Source: Paenibacillus sp. JZ16 (GTDB taxonomy: Bacteria > Bacillota > Bacilli > Paenibacillales > Paenibacillaceae). Taken from it: DNA of 64,000 nt. Numbering within the stretch: the first letter of the stretch is position 1; each line of letters starts with the position of its first letter. The stretch covers positions 4,220,501 through 4,284,500 of the forward strand of contig NZ_CP017659.1 in NCBI RefSeq assembly GCF_015326965.1, given 5' to 3'. The notes beneath the pieces were generated by a model that made no database searches, had not been told where the DNA came from, and saw only the letters and a list, made by a program, of their open reading frames with translations. This document shows, piece by piece, positions 26,078 through 37,700 of the stretch. A program made the translations under genes and the position numbers.

Positions 26078-26530
26078 TCACTTTACAAAGCTATCGATCA
26101 ATTCCGCCAGCACCATGCCAAGCCGGTCAAGCTGCTGTTCATTAGCTTCTATGCAGATGGGCTTCGCTTTTTCAAACTCCTCTTTTTTCTTGAAACGTTG
26201 ACGGAAGGTGACCCTGGTCCGGCCATCGAAGTCCTCGAAGGTAGCCGTTACCCGAAATTCGTGAACGTTCAGATGATCAATCACGACCCGCTCCGTCGGC
26301 ACGAACTCAACAAAGACATTATGGTTAGGATAATCCACGCCATCCGGTCCGTGCATGGTGAACTTCCACGTACCTCCCGTCCTCATATCGCACTCGTGAA
26401 ACGTATTCTTGAAGCCTTTCGGTCCCCACCACTTGGCTAATAAATCTGGGGTTGTCCATGCCCGAAACACAAGCTCCTGTGGGACATCGTACTCGCGCGA
26501 AGCCATAAGTTCATTTTCACCTATTGTCAT
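26078..26530 (-). CDS. SRPBCC (AHSA1-like) domain protein
   Basis: 150 aa from the ATG at 26530, preceded by AGAGGAGGTAAG. AHSA1/START-like fold with motifs VFRAWTTPDLLAKWWGP and GGTWKF. Function of these small ligand-binding proteins is usually unknown; they are often paired with a MerR or ArsR regulator. A decayed MerR fragment lies immediately upstream, which fits that pairing. Confidence 0.85.
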   Translation of the reverse strand: MTIGENELMASREYDVPQELVFRAWTTPDLLAKWWGPKGFKNTFHECDMRTGGTWKFTMHGPDGVDYPNHNVFVEFVPTERVVIDHLNVHEFRVTATFEDFDGRTRVTFRQRFKKKEEFEKAKPICIEANEQQLDRLGMVLAELIDSFVK

Positions 26531-26549
26531 GTTCTTACCTCCTCTTCTA

Positions 26550-26768
26550 CTACTTGCCCAGTGTGTCCAACATGATGTTTGTACCGTGCTCTCGTATTTC
26601 CGGCGTATTATGTTCGTCAGAGAATGCACCTTGGCCTGTGGCCGGATTCCGTTTGTCCCGACGGAGTGAACCCCCGATTTGATCATAAAACCGCAAAGTT
26701 CGTACGGTAAGCCCCGTCAGCTTGGCAAGGCGCCCGACCTTCCAATGTCGCTTCTGAACCATCTCCAC
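26550..26768 (-). pseudogene. Remnant of a MerR-family regulator
   Basis: The first about 32 codons encode a clear MerR helix-turn-helix (KVGRLAKLTGLTVRTLRFYDQ), but after IGG the frame no longer resembles a MerR wing and stops at 72 aa. No intact C-terminus is found in the other frames. Probably a deletion or frameshift remnant that once controlled the SRPBCC gene. Confidence 0.65.
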
Positions 26769-26951
26769 TCTTTTGCGCTAGCTATGTACCGGTAGATCTA
26801 TTGTAAAACGTTACGTTACGTAAGGTTCAAGTGAAATCGGGGTGCTCTGCCAGAATTTTTTTGCGCTCTAATTTTTGAACACAAGCTATCGGTCCAAGCT
26901 TATGGCAGCGACATGAAGTGCTACTACCAGGCTCGTGCGATCGTCATTCCC

Positions 26952-27871
26952 TTATTTGGACTCGATGTGCCCCAGCGGTATATTGCTCTCTTCTAGAGCC
27001 GCGCGAGCGGCTGGCCAGCTGGAATCGTCGAGGTCGAGCTCATTTCGAAGATAGGCCAACGTGATCTGCTGGATCAAGGCGACTCGTTCGGGGCTCTCGT
27101 CCGTCGTCTCCGCAGCGCTGTAACCGGGGATCCCGCCAAGCGAGTGCTCGGCTCCGAAGAGGGTGAGCAGGCTCTTGCTGCCCGGGCTCAGGAAGTACGG
27201 GTCGGTGAACCAGTCCGGTCCCCGAGTGGACAGTTGGGACTGGTCATGATCTCCCGCTACCACGAGGGTCGGCGTGCTCATCTCGGCGAAGCTTGGGTTC
27301 ATGAAGGGGAAGTGCTCTGCCGCGAACGGGCTCAAGTCAGCACCACCCTTGCCAGTCGTGGCAAGCAGCACGCCCGCCTTGATTCGTGAGTCGGACATAT
27401 CCTCTCCCGGCTCGCCGTGGGTATCGAGAACTCGCGCGCCGAGCAGCATGCTCACCGTCTGGCCCCCCAGGAGTGTCCGGCTGCCGCAATACGGCTTCGA
27501 TCGAGGCGTCCACTGAGACCGGGAACGGAAGCTTCAAGTTGATCAAGCTGGTCGAGGATGCGCTTCATGTCCTCGACTCGGAAACGCCAGATCCGTGGCG
27601 TACGGGGATCTTCAGGAGGAAGGTTCAGCGTCCTCGAATCGAGATGGGTAGGTTGAATGACCACGAAGCCGTGAGCAGCCCAGTAGTCGGCCAACGGGCC
27701 GTAGCCATCCAACGACCAGCCAAAGCCGTGCGAGAAAACGATAATAGGCAATTCACTCCCAGTCGCGGGCGCAGACACTCGCACTTGCAGATCCTCGCCA
27801 CGGTCCGGCGCTGATAGGACTAGCGGCTTCACCGAAACGACTGGAGTAGGCACACTAACTTTAATTTTCAT
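26952..27871 (-). pseudogene. Alpha/beta hydrolase interrupted by a one-base frameshift
   Basis: Two adjoining frames (27871-27452 and 27455-26952) together make one alpha/beta hydrolase of about 305 aa. The first ends GHSWGARR and the second resumes SMLLGARV, so the break lies just after the nucleophile elbow GHSWG. Restoring one C in the run of six C at 27463-27468 rejoins the frames as GHSWGGQTVSML. The acid and His regions (VAGDHD, GAEHSLGG) are in the second part. GC-rich codon use differs from neighbours and suggests transfer. It could also be a homopolymer sequencing error. Divergent from a MarR gene with palindromic operators. Confidence 0.8.
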
Positions 27872-27961
27872 AATAAATGTTCCTTTCTTGAAAAGTGATT
27901 AGCCAAACCGTTACGGGGAGAAAGCGGTCAAGCTGGTTCCTGAAATAAACCGGCAGTTTCA

Positions 27962-27975
27962 GTTGACATGTCAAC
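27962..27975. promoter_or_regulatory. MarR operator 1
   Basis: Perfect 14-bp palindrome GTTGACATGTCAAC in the divergent hydrolase/marR region. Confidence 0.75.
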
Positions 27976-27999
27976 CTTCGTCAACTGTAGCATATTGTA

Positions 28000-28013
28000 G
28001 TTGACGCGTCAAC
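28000..28013. promoter_or_regulatory. MarR operator 2
   Basis: Perfect palindrome GTTGACGCGTCAAC, same arms as operator 1 and 38 bp away. It falls between a candidate -35 (TTGTAG, 27995-28000) and -10 (TATGAT, 28019-28024) of marR. Confidence 0.75.
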
Positions 28014-28030
28014 CATGCTATGATGTTCCT

Positions 28031-28501
28031 ATGAACAAGAACGAGCTAAACCAAGAGGAACTGCGAATATGGCATATGTGGAAGGGCTCCTTTCAGAGCA
28101 TCTTCGGTCGCGTAATAAAAGAGATGTCCGAGCAGACAGGACTGTCAGAGGGTGATTATGGGGTGTTGGATCGGTTAGTGCTTTTGGGGAACGGCAACCT
28201 TCGCCAACAGGAATTAGCCGACTCGATGGACTGGGACAAGAGTCGACTGTCACACCATTTGACGCGGATGGAAAAACGCGGACTTGTGATGAGGAAGCCG
28301 TTAGACACGGATCGCGGTGTTCAAGTCATCATCACTTCTATTGGAGAAGCGGCATTGGATGATGCCCGTCCCATAGTTTCCAAGGCAATACGCAAATATT
28401 TCCTTGATCATTTAACCGATCAAGACATTGAGTCGATTACCAGGCTTGCGGAGAGTACCAAAACGGGGTCTTCCGCGTCTGGTAAACCACCTACGCCGTG
28501 A
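28031..28501 (+). CDS. MarR-family transcriptional regulator
   Basis: 156 aa, winged helix at about residues 35-110 (LRQQELADSMDWDKSRLSHHL) with the DxDRG wing as DTDRGVQV. I use ATG 28031; no Shine-Dalgarno precedes it and the -10 TATGAT ends 6 nt upstream, so the mRNA may be leaderless. The last codons overlap the terminator stem. Likely autoregulated and controlling the divergent hydrolase. Confidence 0.88.
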   Translation: MNKNELNQEELRIWHMWKGSFQSIFGRVIKEMSEQTGLSEGDYGVLDRLVLLGNGNLRQQELADSMDWDKSRLSHHLTRMEKRGLVMRKPLDTDRGVQVIITSIGEAALDDARPIVSKAIRKYFLDHLTDQDIESITRLAESTKTGSSASGKPPTP

Positions 28502-28511
28502 CCCCGTTTTT
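28460..28511 (+). terminator. Terminator overlapping the marR 3' end
   Basis: 11-bp stem (28460-28470 with 28500-28510) and six T; the loop is long and partly self-paired. Confidence 0.65.
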
Positions 28512-28556
28512 TGATGCCATTCCTTACAGTGGATAAGTCAATCGTACTCAATAAAC

Positions 28557-28592
28557 AGAACTCTCCAGACTCGGGGGTTCTTTCCTTTTTTA
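28557..28592 (+). terminator. Second terminator-like hairpin
   Basis: About 9 bp (28557-28565 with 28573-28581, two G-T pairs), then a T-rich tail. Backup terminator before the XRE gene. Confidence 0.55.
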
Positions 28593-28762
28593 TTCACAAA
28601 CTTCGCCTTGGCGACAGTTAATCCATTATTCCCCATTATTTTTGCCGCACCTTCATCAACCACATCGGGAGTCTATATATAGTAAAATAATATCGTAATT
28701 CTAAAGCGATTATTTGTTATCAAATGAAGCTCAATACCAAACATTCAGGTGGTGATTGATCT

Positions 28763-29581
28763 ATGACTGTTACTAACAGCAAAGCAAAGGCAATGGGAGC
28801 GTTTCTCAAATCACGCAGAGAACGACTTTCGCCGAAGGATGCGGGCCTGGAATTCGCCAACGGGCAACGGAAGACGCCCGGACTGCGGCGCGAGGAAGTC
28901 TCCTTACTAGCGGGCGTGAGCGTCACCTACTATACGTGGCTGGAGCAAGGGCGGGATTTAACCCCGTCCAAAGATGTGATCGACAGCATCGCCCAAGCAC
29001 TCCGATTATCTCCAGCCGAGAAGAGTCATTTATACCAGCTCTGGAACCCGCATGCATTCGAGACGCCTTTTGCGGGCCCAGCCGTCGTAGATCCGCATAT
29101 GCAGAAGATTATAGATCAATTGACGTACCCTTCTCACATCACCAATGAGAGAAGCGAAGTGCTCGCTTGGAACAAGGCAGCTCAGGAGACGTTCACCGAC
29201 TTTGCTTCCATTCCTGTCCAAGAACGTTATTTCATGCGTTTGTTGTTCGAAGATACGGAAATGCGCAATCGCATCGTGAATATAGAAGAATTCTCGAGTT
29301 ATTCGGTGGGCGTGTTCCGAACTTATTACGATAAACACCGGGATGACCCTTGGTTTGAGACGGCAGTAGAGCAGCTTACTCAGAACAGCCCTGAATTCGA
29401 TCGAATGTGGGGACAATACGATGTTCAACTCAAAAAGGTCAACCGGATTGTTTTGCAGTCCCCCGTTACCCATCAACCTGTTGCTTATGATATCCATTCC
29501 TTGGTGAATTTGTCTGACCGCCCGGATATCCACATCTGCATTTACACCCCGGCTACTGAGGATCCGGGTTCTGACCGTTAA
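28763..29581 (+). CDS. XRE regulator with MmyB-like ligand-binding domain
   Basis: 272 aa. N-terminal HTH with the [21 protein letters not shown] segment diagnostic of the MmyB-like family, and a C-terminal PAS-like ligand domain (about 110-265). GGTGGTGATT precedes the ATG. Members often sit next to an oxidoreductase they regulate; here an aldo-keto reductase follows in the same direction. Confidence 0.87.
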   Translation: MTVTNSKAKAMGAFLKSRRERLSPKDAGLEFANGQRKTPGLRREEVSLLAGVSVTYYTWLEQGRDLTPSKDVIDSIAQALRLSPAEKSHLYQLWNPHAFETPFAGPAVVDPHMQKIIDQLTYPSHITNERSEVLAWNKAAQETFTDFASIPVQERYFMRLLFEDTEMRNRIVNIEEFSSYSVGVFRTYYDKHRDDPWFETAVEQLTQNSPEFDRMWGQYDVQLKKVNRIVLQSPVTHQPVAYDIHSLVNLSDRPDIHICIYTPATEDPGSDR

Positions 29582-29679
29582 TATTTTTACTAGTAAAAAC
29601 GTTGTGTGGTTGCCTCGGTAAGGATCGATTAGAATGGGCTCATATTCGAATAATCCTAATGCCAGAAATGAGGGTACCT

Positions 29680-30636
29680 ATGCTGCAGCAAAGAAAACTA
29701 GGAAAAGAAGGGCTCGAAGTGTCGGCCATCAGCCTTGGAACCATGATGATGCCTGACAACGACGAATCCGTGCGTACGATTCAGGGAGCATTGGATATGG
29801 GCGTGACGATGTTTGATACAGCCGATCTTTATGGGACGGAATATACGCTCGGGCGGTTTGGGGGAAATGAGAAGCTTGTCGGACGTGCACTTAAAGGTCG
29901 GCGCGATGAGGCCGTTATTGCCACCAAATTCGGAATCACGCATGGACAAGGTCCGAAAGGGGATCCCGCCTACATCAAGAAATCCGTTGATGCCAGCCTC
30001 TACAGTTTGGGACTGGATTACATTGATCTCTATTATCAGCATCGCCCCGACCCCAATACCCCTATTGAGGAAACAGTCGGCACGATGTCTGACCTCGTAA
30101 AGCAAGGGAAGATTCGATACATCGGATTGTCGGAGGCGCCAGTCGATATTATTCGACGGGCTCATGCGGTACATCCCTTAACCGCAGTCGAAACCGAATT
30201 TTCCCTATGGAGTAGGGAGGTAGAGGACGAAGTTCTCCCGGTTCTTAGGGAGCTGCGTATCGGTCTAGTCCCCTACAGCCCGCTTGGCCGCGGCTTCCTA
30301 ACCGGCCAGATCAAAAAATTTGAGGATTTGCCGGAAGACGACTATCGGCGCTATTACCCGCGATTCCAAGGCGAGAACTTCGCCAAGAACGTTGAAGTCG
30401 TCTCCCTGATCGAGAAAATGGCCTCTCAAAAAGGCTGCACCCCCGCCCAATTGAGTCTAGCCTGGCTCCTGGCACAGGGCGAGCAAATCGTGCCGATTCC
30501 GGGAACGAAACGATTGGACCGCGTGCAAGAGAACCTTGGAGCGCTGCAAGTGACACTGTCAGCTGACGATCTGGCGGAGATTGAACGTATATCCCCCAAG
30601 GGCGTGGCCGCAGGCGGCCGATTCGGCGCCTTCTGA
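29680..30636 (+). CDS. Aldo-keto reductase
   Basis: 318 aa from the ATG at 29680 (GAGGG upstream). (beta/alpha)8 AKR with catalytic tetrad candidates Asp in MFDTADLYG, Tyr, Lys in VIATKFG and His in YYQHRPD, and C-terminal NADPH-binding [13 protein letters not shown]. Likely NADPH-dependent reduction of aldehydes or ketones; similar to the YajO/YhdN group. Probably under the upstream MmyB-like regulator. Confidence 0.92.
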   Translation: MLQQRKLGKEGLEVSAISLGTMMMPDNDESVRTIQGALDMGVTMFDTADLYGTEYTLGRFGGNEKLVGRALKGRRDEAVIATKFGITHGQGPKGDPAYIKKSVDASLYSLGLDYIDLYYQHRPDPNTPIEETVGTMSDLVKQGKIRYIGLSEAPVDIIRRAHAVHPLTAVETEFSLWSREVEDEVLPVLRELRIGLVPYSPLGRGFLTGQIKKFEDLPEDDYRRYYPRFQGENFAKNVEVVSLIEKMASQKGCTPAQLSLAWLLAQGEQIVPIPGTKRLDRVQENLGALQVTLSADDLAEIERISPKGVAAGGRFGAF

Positions 30637-30676
30637 CAAGTATCCGCCCTTTCTGCGACCTTCTAAGGCAAGATTT

Positions 30677-30705
30677 AAGGCCATCCTATACGGGATGGCC
30701 TTTTT
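30677..30705 (+). terminator. Terminator of the aldo-keto reductase gene
   Basis: Perfect 10-bp stem (30677-30686 with 30693-30702), 6-nt loop, five T. Confidence 0.88.
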
Positions 30706-30856
30706 GGACCTTGCGTGACTCCGTGAGCAAAACGCCGGCAGCTCTGCCAGATCCAACTACCGACGTCCACCAGAACACGCAAGCAACGAGCTCCTCACCT
30801 TCGCAAGGAAGTGCGAGTCCGAACACCGCCGTTTGAAAAGAACCTGCCATAGATGC
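30706..30856. other. Intergenic, nothing recognised
   Basis: About 150 bp between two convergent units, with no gene or clear structure. Confidence 0.4.
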
Positions 30857-30888
30857 GGTTCAGCTTAACGGGTCCATCGGCGAAAAAT
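30857..30888 (+). repeat. Copy A of a 32-bp direct repeat flanking the sortase/surface-protein genes
   Basis: Aligns with 38723-38754 at about 26 of 32 positions, in the same orientation, sharing ATCGGCGAAAAAT exactly. May be an end of a decayed mobile element. Confidence 0.5.
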
Positions 30889-30918
30889 AAGAGCCCTAAA
30901 CTGGATCAAATTAAGCCT

Positions 30919-30951
30919 AAAAAAATCGCGTCCTCCAAAGGAGAACGCGAT
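30919..30951 (-). terminator. Terminator of the sortase gene
   Basis: Stem ATCGCGT/ACGCGAT extended by CCTCC/GGAG around a short loop, with a run of seven A on the plus strand giving a U tract in the minus transcript. Confidence 0.85.
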
Positions 30952-30983
30952 ATAAAACAGCTTCACTTTGTATTTCAACATCG

Positions 30984-31763
30984 TCATGAACGCTTTCGGG
31001 CGACCACCGCTAACCGGCCGTTTTCGGTCGAGTACTCGCACGTGGACAGTACAATAAGTTTATCGCCATACCGGGCTGTTACGCCTGTGTCATAAAGAGC
31101 GAGTTTTTTGATGTTCTGAACATACGAATCGAACTCGGCCGGCGTACTTACATTCTCAATCTGGTAGTATTTAAAAACATCGTCCGATTTGCGATAAACT
31201 TTTGACAGAATAACGGCAACAATCTCATACTCTTCCTTTTCGTAAAGCGTACTGAACTGGAACATTGCATGCTCTCTATAAAAGCTTTCGTTCTTGTACT
31301 TCATTAAATCTTTAAACATCCAGCCGCTTTTCATGTGATGCCCATGAATCAGCACAATGTCCGAACCGTTGGTCCGGCTATGCGCGTCCAAAAAAGGGAG
31401 GCCGCCTTTGTTTTCCTTTTTATCGAAATCATGATTGAGATAGTACTCCGCATCCTGTGGATTCTGCATGACCGGGTACTCAATTCGGGTGCCGTCCATC
31501 TTCAGCCAGCCGACGATGTCCGAGTTCCTCTCGTAAAGCTCTCGAAATTCGGGAAGCATGACTGGCTCATTCGCCTTATTGAACAAAACGGAGGGGGATG
31601 CAGCCCCTCCGCCTTTGTTCGATCCTTCCTCCCAAGCTGTTGCCAGCTCTTCGATTTTCTGTTTCTCAGCATAATCCCGCAGGGAAATTCTCGCAATATT
31701 CACGAGAGAAAATACCAACACAAGGAAGGAAACGGCGATAAGAATTTTTTTGATTTTGCTCAT
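30984..31763 (-). CDS. srtB: Class B sortase
   Basis: 259 aa. N-terminal signal anchor (residues 5-28), then the sortase barrel. Catalytic residues are His in LIHGHHM, Cys in VLSTCEYS (about residue 242) and Arg in ENGRLAVV. The order and the inserted helix are those of class B enzymes. It is 22 bp downstream of a large surface protein with a C-terminal sorting signal, which is its probable substrate; both should be co-transcribed. Confidence 0.92.
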   Translation of the reverse strand: MSKIKKILIAVSFLVLVFSLVNIARISLRDYAEKQKIEELATAWEEGSNKGGGAASPSVLFNKANEPVMLPEFRELYERNSDIVGWLKMDGTRIEYPVMQNPQDAEYYLNHDFDKKENKGGLPFLDAHSRTNGSDIVLIHGHHMKSGWMFKDLMKYKNESFYREHAMFQFSTLYEKEEYEIVAVILSKVYRKSDDVFKYYQIENVSTPAEFDSYVQNIKKLALYDTGVTARYGDKLIVLSTCEYSTENGRLAVVARKRS

Positions 31764-31785
31764 TTTCTTCTTACCGCCTTTCCGA

Positions 31786-34700
31786 TCATTGGATGTGCTT
31801 TTTCTTCTTGTTACCGAGTAGACAGAACCCGATCGTCATCAAGGACATCAGCGCCAAAGCCATATAGAAGATTGGCGATACGCTGTTGTCTCCGGTTTCC
31901 GGAGCATCGTCCAGTTCGTTATTTCCATTGCCCGCACCCTTATCGGCTAAGTCGCTGACATCAGGCACGTTGTCGATGTTGTTATTCTCATTGTTGACGT
32001 TGCCAGGCTCGGAACCCGGTTGATCAGGAACAGGGCCTGGGTTCTCCGGCTCTGGAGCTGGGTTGACAGGACCTGGATTCTCCGGCTCTGGAGCTGGGCT
32101 GACAGGAGCTGGGTTCTCCGGCTCTGGAGTAGGGTTAACAGGGCCTGGATTCTCCGGCTCTGGAGCTGGGTTGACAGGGCCTGGGTTCTCCGGCTCTGGA
32201 GTAGGGTTAACAGGGCCTGGATTCTCCGGTTCTGGAGTTGGATTAACAGGGCCTGGATTCTCCGGCTCTGGAGCTGGGTTGACAGGGCCTGGTCCGCCGC
32301 CGGTGTTGATCGGCTTCATCGGCACATCGTATTTCACAATGTCAAAATCGACAGAAATCGTATCACTTCTGTGCGTCTCGTATCCGTCCTTCGTTACGAT
32401 CAGATAATAATCCGCTTCAGGAAACACCATGTACGCGTAGAAGCCATTTGCGTCGCTATCTTGCTCTGGGCTCTTGTTGTCGTGCGGCGCAAAATTCGGA
32501 ACCGGAGGAAGCGTTACCTTCGTATCCGGAGTACGGCCTTTATCTCTGTTCCGCTGCGTATCCGCATAATACAATTTCACCGTGGCTCCTTCAATTTTCT
32601 TGCCAGTGATGGCATCTCCTGTCGTTTCATCATAAACCGTACCGTAAGGGTCGACCAATTCCTCGGAGATATTCAGCTCTCCGTTAGCCTTCACGTCCAG
32701 CTGCGTCACTTTGAGGAGCAGTTCCTCGCCCGTCTCGGCTTTATAGCGAACTTCCATGGTGTACTTCTGCTCGCTTAGCCCTTCCACGGAGAAAGTGCCA
32801 TTGGAAGCCATTGGGAACGCCTTAGGACGACCGTTCTCCTGAATATAATTACCGTCCTTGTCTTTCAAATAAATATGCATCTGGCTGGTAAACGAATTGT
32901 TGAATAGTGCTGTTGTTCCATCCAGCTGCTTGAACAGAACAATCCCTACCGCCGTAATGTCCGCCGGAACGGTCTCGTCCGTCACGCTGCCGTCCACATT
33001 TGCTTTTTGCGTGAATTCGATAGGCACATCTTTTCCGCCTACCGTGTACACCTTCGTATACGTGATCGTATAGTCGGTATCCGCCTCGGCAGGGACGGAA
33101 TATTCACCCTTCTCATTCGTCTGAATCGTCTGCTTCTCACCTGACTTCAGATTGGTCACCGTGATGGATGCATTCGGAATGACTTCTCCTGTGTTGTTGT
33201 CACGCAGTACGCCTTCCAGATACGGGCGGGTATTGACAAAGTGCGCTTCAGCCACCTTTTTCTCCGGAATGGTACCTGTGCGAACGAGACTTTCAGGATC
33301 CGTCACATAGCCGTCTTTCGTATAATCATTCTGGGTCACCTCATACTTGAGATACGTCGGAAGTCCTTCAATAACGAGCGTCTGGCCATCTGTAAGCTCG
33401 AAGGTGTCTCCGCTCGTGATCGTTCCCTTGCTGCCATCCGACTTCTCATAGGAATAGGATTTGTTATCTCCCTTGCCTGTGAAGGTGACCGTGTACTTGA
33501 ACAGCTTTTTCTTATCGTCGTCTTTACCTTTAACCGTGTTGCTGATTAGCAGGCCGCCCTTTATAACTCGCACGTTCGTGAAATGGGCGTTTTCGTCTGT
33601 GCCTTCCATGACTCCAGTATAATACCGTTCCTCAGGGGTGGTCACGTATTCGTCCGTTGTGTAGTCCTTCTGAGTCACCGTGTATTTCAGATTCTTAGGC
33701 AGCCCTACAATTTCCAGCGCCTCTCCATCCTTAAGTGTGAAGGATTCGCCAGATTTGATCTCCCCCGGTGTACTCGTCACGCCATCCGACTTCGTATACG
33801 TGTAGCTTCCATCCTTGCCTGCTTCTTCAAAGATGACGGTGTACTCGAACGCCTTCGTCTTGTCGCCGCCATTGCCCATGACCGTATTGCTGACGGTCAG
33901 ATTGCTGATGGTCCGTTTATTAACGAAATCTGCCTTGCGATCGGCACCCGCCATAACTCCCTCATCAGACAGTGTAGGGGTGGTCGCGTAGCCATCGTTT
34001 TTATAATCGTCCTGGGCGATCGTATACTTCAAATTCTCTGGTAGATCCTTAATTTTAAAGGTCTCTCTATCCTTGAGCGTGAAAGTATCGCCGGATTTGA
34101 TCTTGCCTGTCGTGCCGTCTGAATGCTCATAATCGTAGGCATGACCTTTTCCTGCACCGTCGAAGGTCACCGTGTATCTAAACGGCTTGTCCGGTTCTGC
34201 GCCGTCCCCCGTTACGGTATTGCTGACGGTCAGATTGCTAACGTTTCGATTGTTGACAAAATCTGCTTTGTGGTCGCCTTTATTCACGATTGAGCCAGAC
34301 AGCTCTCTCTTCTCCGGTATGGTCGTATAACCATCAACGGTCGTATAATCGGCCTCAGTTACCGTATAGACCAGATCCGCAGGCAATGCGGGGAGCATCA
34401 CAGTTTGCCCATTCTTGAGGGTAATCTTGTCTCCGCTCTTGATCTTGCCATACGTATTATCTGGCTTCTTATAGGTGTACTCTCCGTCCTTGCCTTCGCC
34501 GGTGAAGGTCACGGTGTATTCGAACTCTTTGTTCGGATCGCTGCCGTTGCCTTCCACCTTATTGGAAATGGTCAGCTTGCCTTGGGCCGGCGTAGGCACG
34601 ATCAGCGGGTTGTTCATTTCCACCTTCTGTCCGTCAACAAGGACAGGCTTACCCGGCGCATCGATGACACGTACCCGGTATACCGTAGTCGTAGGCAAGT

Positions 34701-37700
34701 AAGTGAGAGGATCGATATACGTCTGTTTGAGCAGATAATCCCCCGGCACCTGAATAATGAAATTCGTCTTGCCGTCCGTGCCCGTCGTTTTTTCTTCCAT
34801 CTCATTGTTGTTCATATCCTTGGCCGGAGTACCATCAGGATTATATAGCTTGAACTTTACATCCTTCAGCGGTGTTGTGCCGTCGGGACCAACCTTCTTG
34901 AGGAAGAGCAGGCCGTTTTCGTTCGCACTTCCCGCTACATCGTTCGCGTCCAGTGTAATACTGCTCTGGGCTCCGATCGGCGGAAGGGTATCATCGCCCA
35001 TCAGCTTGATGGAATTCCCGGCCGTTCCCGGCTGCATACCCTGGGATTCGGTCTGGTAAACGATCTGATACAACTTGTTCGGGTCGGCAAAATCAAACCT
35101 AAGCGTCGATCCCCCAGTTCCCGGGTCTGTGCCCGCGGTGACCTTCACCTCACTATTCGGATCCGCAAGATTCAGCGGCCCTCCGTCACGCTCCAGACTG
35201 CCGTCCGGCTTCAACTTGCCAGGGTAAACAGCGAGGTCGGAAGGTTCGAGAGATAGACCGCCCTCTGCATTTTGGCGCAGCTTTAGCCCCTTGGCGAGGG
35301 TATCCAACAAATAGACGCCTTGCTTCATCTCGAACGGAGGCGTGTAATTCACCGTCCATTCCTGCACACCGGAAACCGGCTTTTTCACCGTCTTGCTCAA
35401 AGACTGCACAGGCACAATAATTCTGTGCTTTTCGTTGGCGCTATACGGTTTGTCTCCCCATTTCATGAAGAATTCAGCCTGATTCTCACCAGCATTATTG
35501 TTGCCTAGCTGGTAGGTTGCCAGCTTGGCATTGGTCGGACGCGCCTTCACCAGAATGACGTAAGGGTTCTCCAGCTTGGAGAAGGAGAAGGTACCTACAT
35601 TGCCGCTCTTGGTGAAGCTTACCACATGCTGAGGGGTACCCGGTGCAATGACAGAAACAGCCTGGGCATATCTACCATTCCCGCCTTTGCCATCGGTCCT
35701 ATAGCCCGTACCACCTTTATAGAGCCTATATGCCTCGCCTGGAGCATAATCTACAAACTCCCAGCCCTCCGGCAAAACATCCACCAGTTTGATGTCGCTC
35801 GCTACGCGGGTGCCGCCATCCTTGGCCATCTCCTCCGTATTGAAGCCTGGCATGTTCACTGCCAGCCGGAAGGTGACCGTTCGATCCTTGCGGTCATAGC
35901 CTGCCAGGATGTAATTGTCAGGACGAGAGTTATCCGTATACCAGTTTGCATCGTTGGCAACGGGTGTCCTTTTCCATATGCTATCACTCCATTGGGCTGA
36001 ATAGTTTCGGTTCCAGTCAGCTGCAACCCCCTCTACACCCGCCGTGTTCGCATACAGCATTTCCTTGTTCAGCATTCGCACATAGTTCGAGGTGTTGGCC
36101 TCGGCGCGACTCATATAATCGTCGTCATCGAAGAGAAGCCCCCGGTTGCTCCATGTGTTTCCGGCGTTATCCTGGCGAAACAGGTTGTCCGGGTTCGTTG
36201 TGACGGTCTCAAAGGAAACGCTCCCCAGCACATCTCCTTTGTAGCCGGTCACTTTGATAAGGTCCGCCACACGCTCGCCGTTCACCGTCAAGGGGATCAC
36301 TTCACCTGTCAGCCCATTACTTGCAGTCAGCGTATTGTCGCGGTATTTTTGCCAAAGCTGCTTGGTGTCGATCTGGCTCTTGATTGCTTCCAGAGTTTCC
36401 GACGTTACCTTAGGATTGGCGTCCAGATTATTCAGTACATCCAGAGACCCGCCGTGAACCAGCAAATCATAGACGACTGGAGCATCCAGATCGTACTGCA
36501 ACGTCAGATTTATCGTCCACTTGGTGCCTGCGATGTTGTGCAGTGCGGTAGTTGTGGTAGCACTTTTCGTGAAAGCATGTGCGCCGATTTTTACCTGTGC
36601 GATATCCACAACGGCAGCGGGAGCGGCCCAGCCGGTCGCATCGTTGTTCTGGATGGCATCCCCTCCATCCATAACATCCAATTCCCAGTTTGCCCGCGCT
36701 TTGTAATCGAAGGTTGACTTGCTGCTGTCTGTCACCCTTGTCACAACCGTCATATAGAGGGGGCCATCCAGATTCCCGCCGATGGCGGATCCGATGTCGT
36801 ACTCCCCTGCGGCGTTGCGGGTAATAGGGGTATCCGTACCGCTGTCCCCATTTTTATAGGTTGCGGACACAAACTCCGTCCCGGCGGGCAGAGTGTCTGT
36901 AATCTTAACGTTCTGCAAACCGGTTCTGGACAGTACGCTGTTATTGTTTATCCTCTTGTTGACCTCAACTGTCCATGTGATAAGCGTATCGTTTCCGCTC
37001 TTGCCGGGCTTGCCGGTCACCGCAATCCAGTTAGGGCGTATGGCAATCCGATGGGTGTTCGATGAAGCCTTTTCATCGGCAGTGTCACCCAAAAGCTTTG
37101 CGGCATTATCAATGCGGTACCATCCATACTGATCAGCAAAATTACCGTTCTTTTCATTGTAATAAGCATTCCTAGGAATCCACGTTTTGAAGGTAATAGT
37201 CGCCGTGCTTTTGACGTTGTCCGCAGTGGATACGTCTGGGAACTTGTAGGAAAGCGTGCGATCAGCAGCATAATCAGGATCTGCCGCATTTCCATCCACA
37301 GTGAAGGACCCAGGCACATATACGCCAACGTTCGCAAGCGCATCAGAGAAGGTCAGGCCATCCAGGGGCATGGGGATGGTCTTATCGTCCGTGTCGGTGG
37401 CAGTCACTACCGCTCTCCACGTAATGGTGCCCTCTTGAAAAGAGGGGCTGCTAATTCCACTGTCATAGCCGCCGTTGCTTAAAGAGCTTACGGCAATGGT
37501 ATACTCCGGCACTAATTCCGAGTTTTTAAACTTATAGCCATTTCCGAAAATGGCCGTATCCCTGCCTCCGCCGGGCGCCTGATCTGCTGCCTTGGCAGCA
37601 GCGGAAAAGCCGATTTTGACGTCGCGTCGACTCCCGTCATATACCCCTGCGCCATCAAACGTAATCTTGATGGAATCGGCAAAAAATTGGACGGTAGCAA

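Noticed and set aside
32020..32778. Open frames on the plus strand across the Pro-rich repeats (Trp/Arg-rich or Gly/Ser-rich)
   Set aside because: They arise from the 36-bp repeat read in other frames opposite a well-supported gene.
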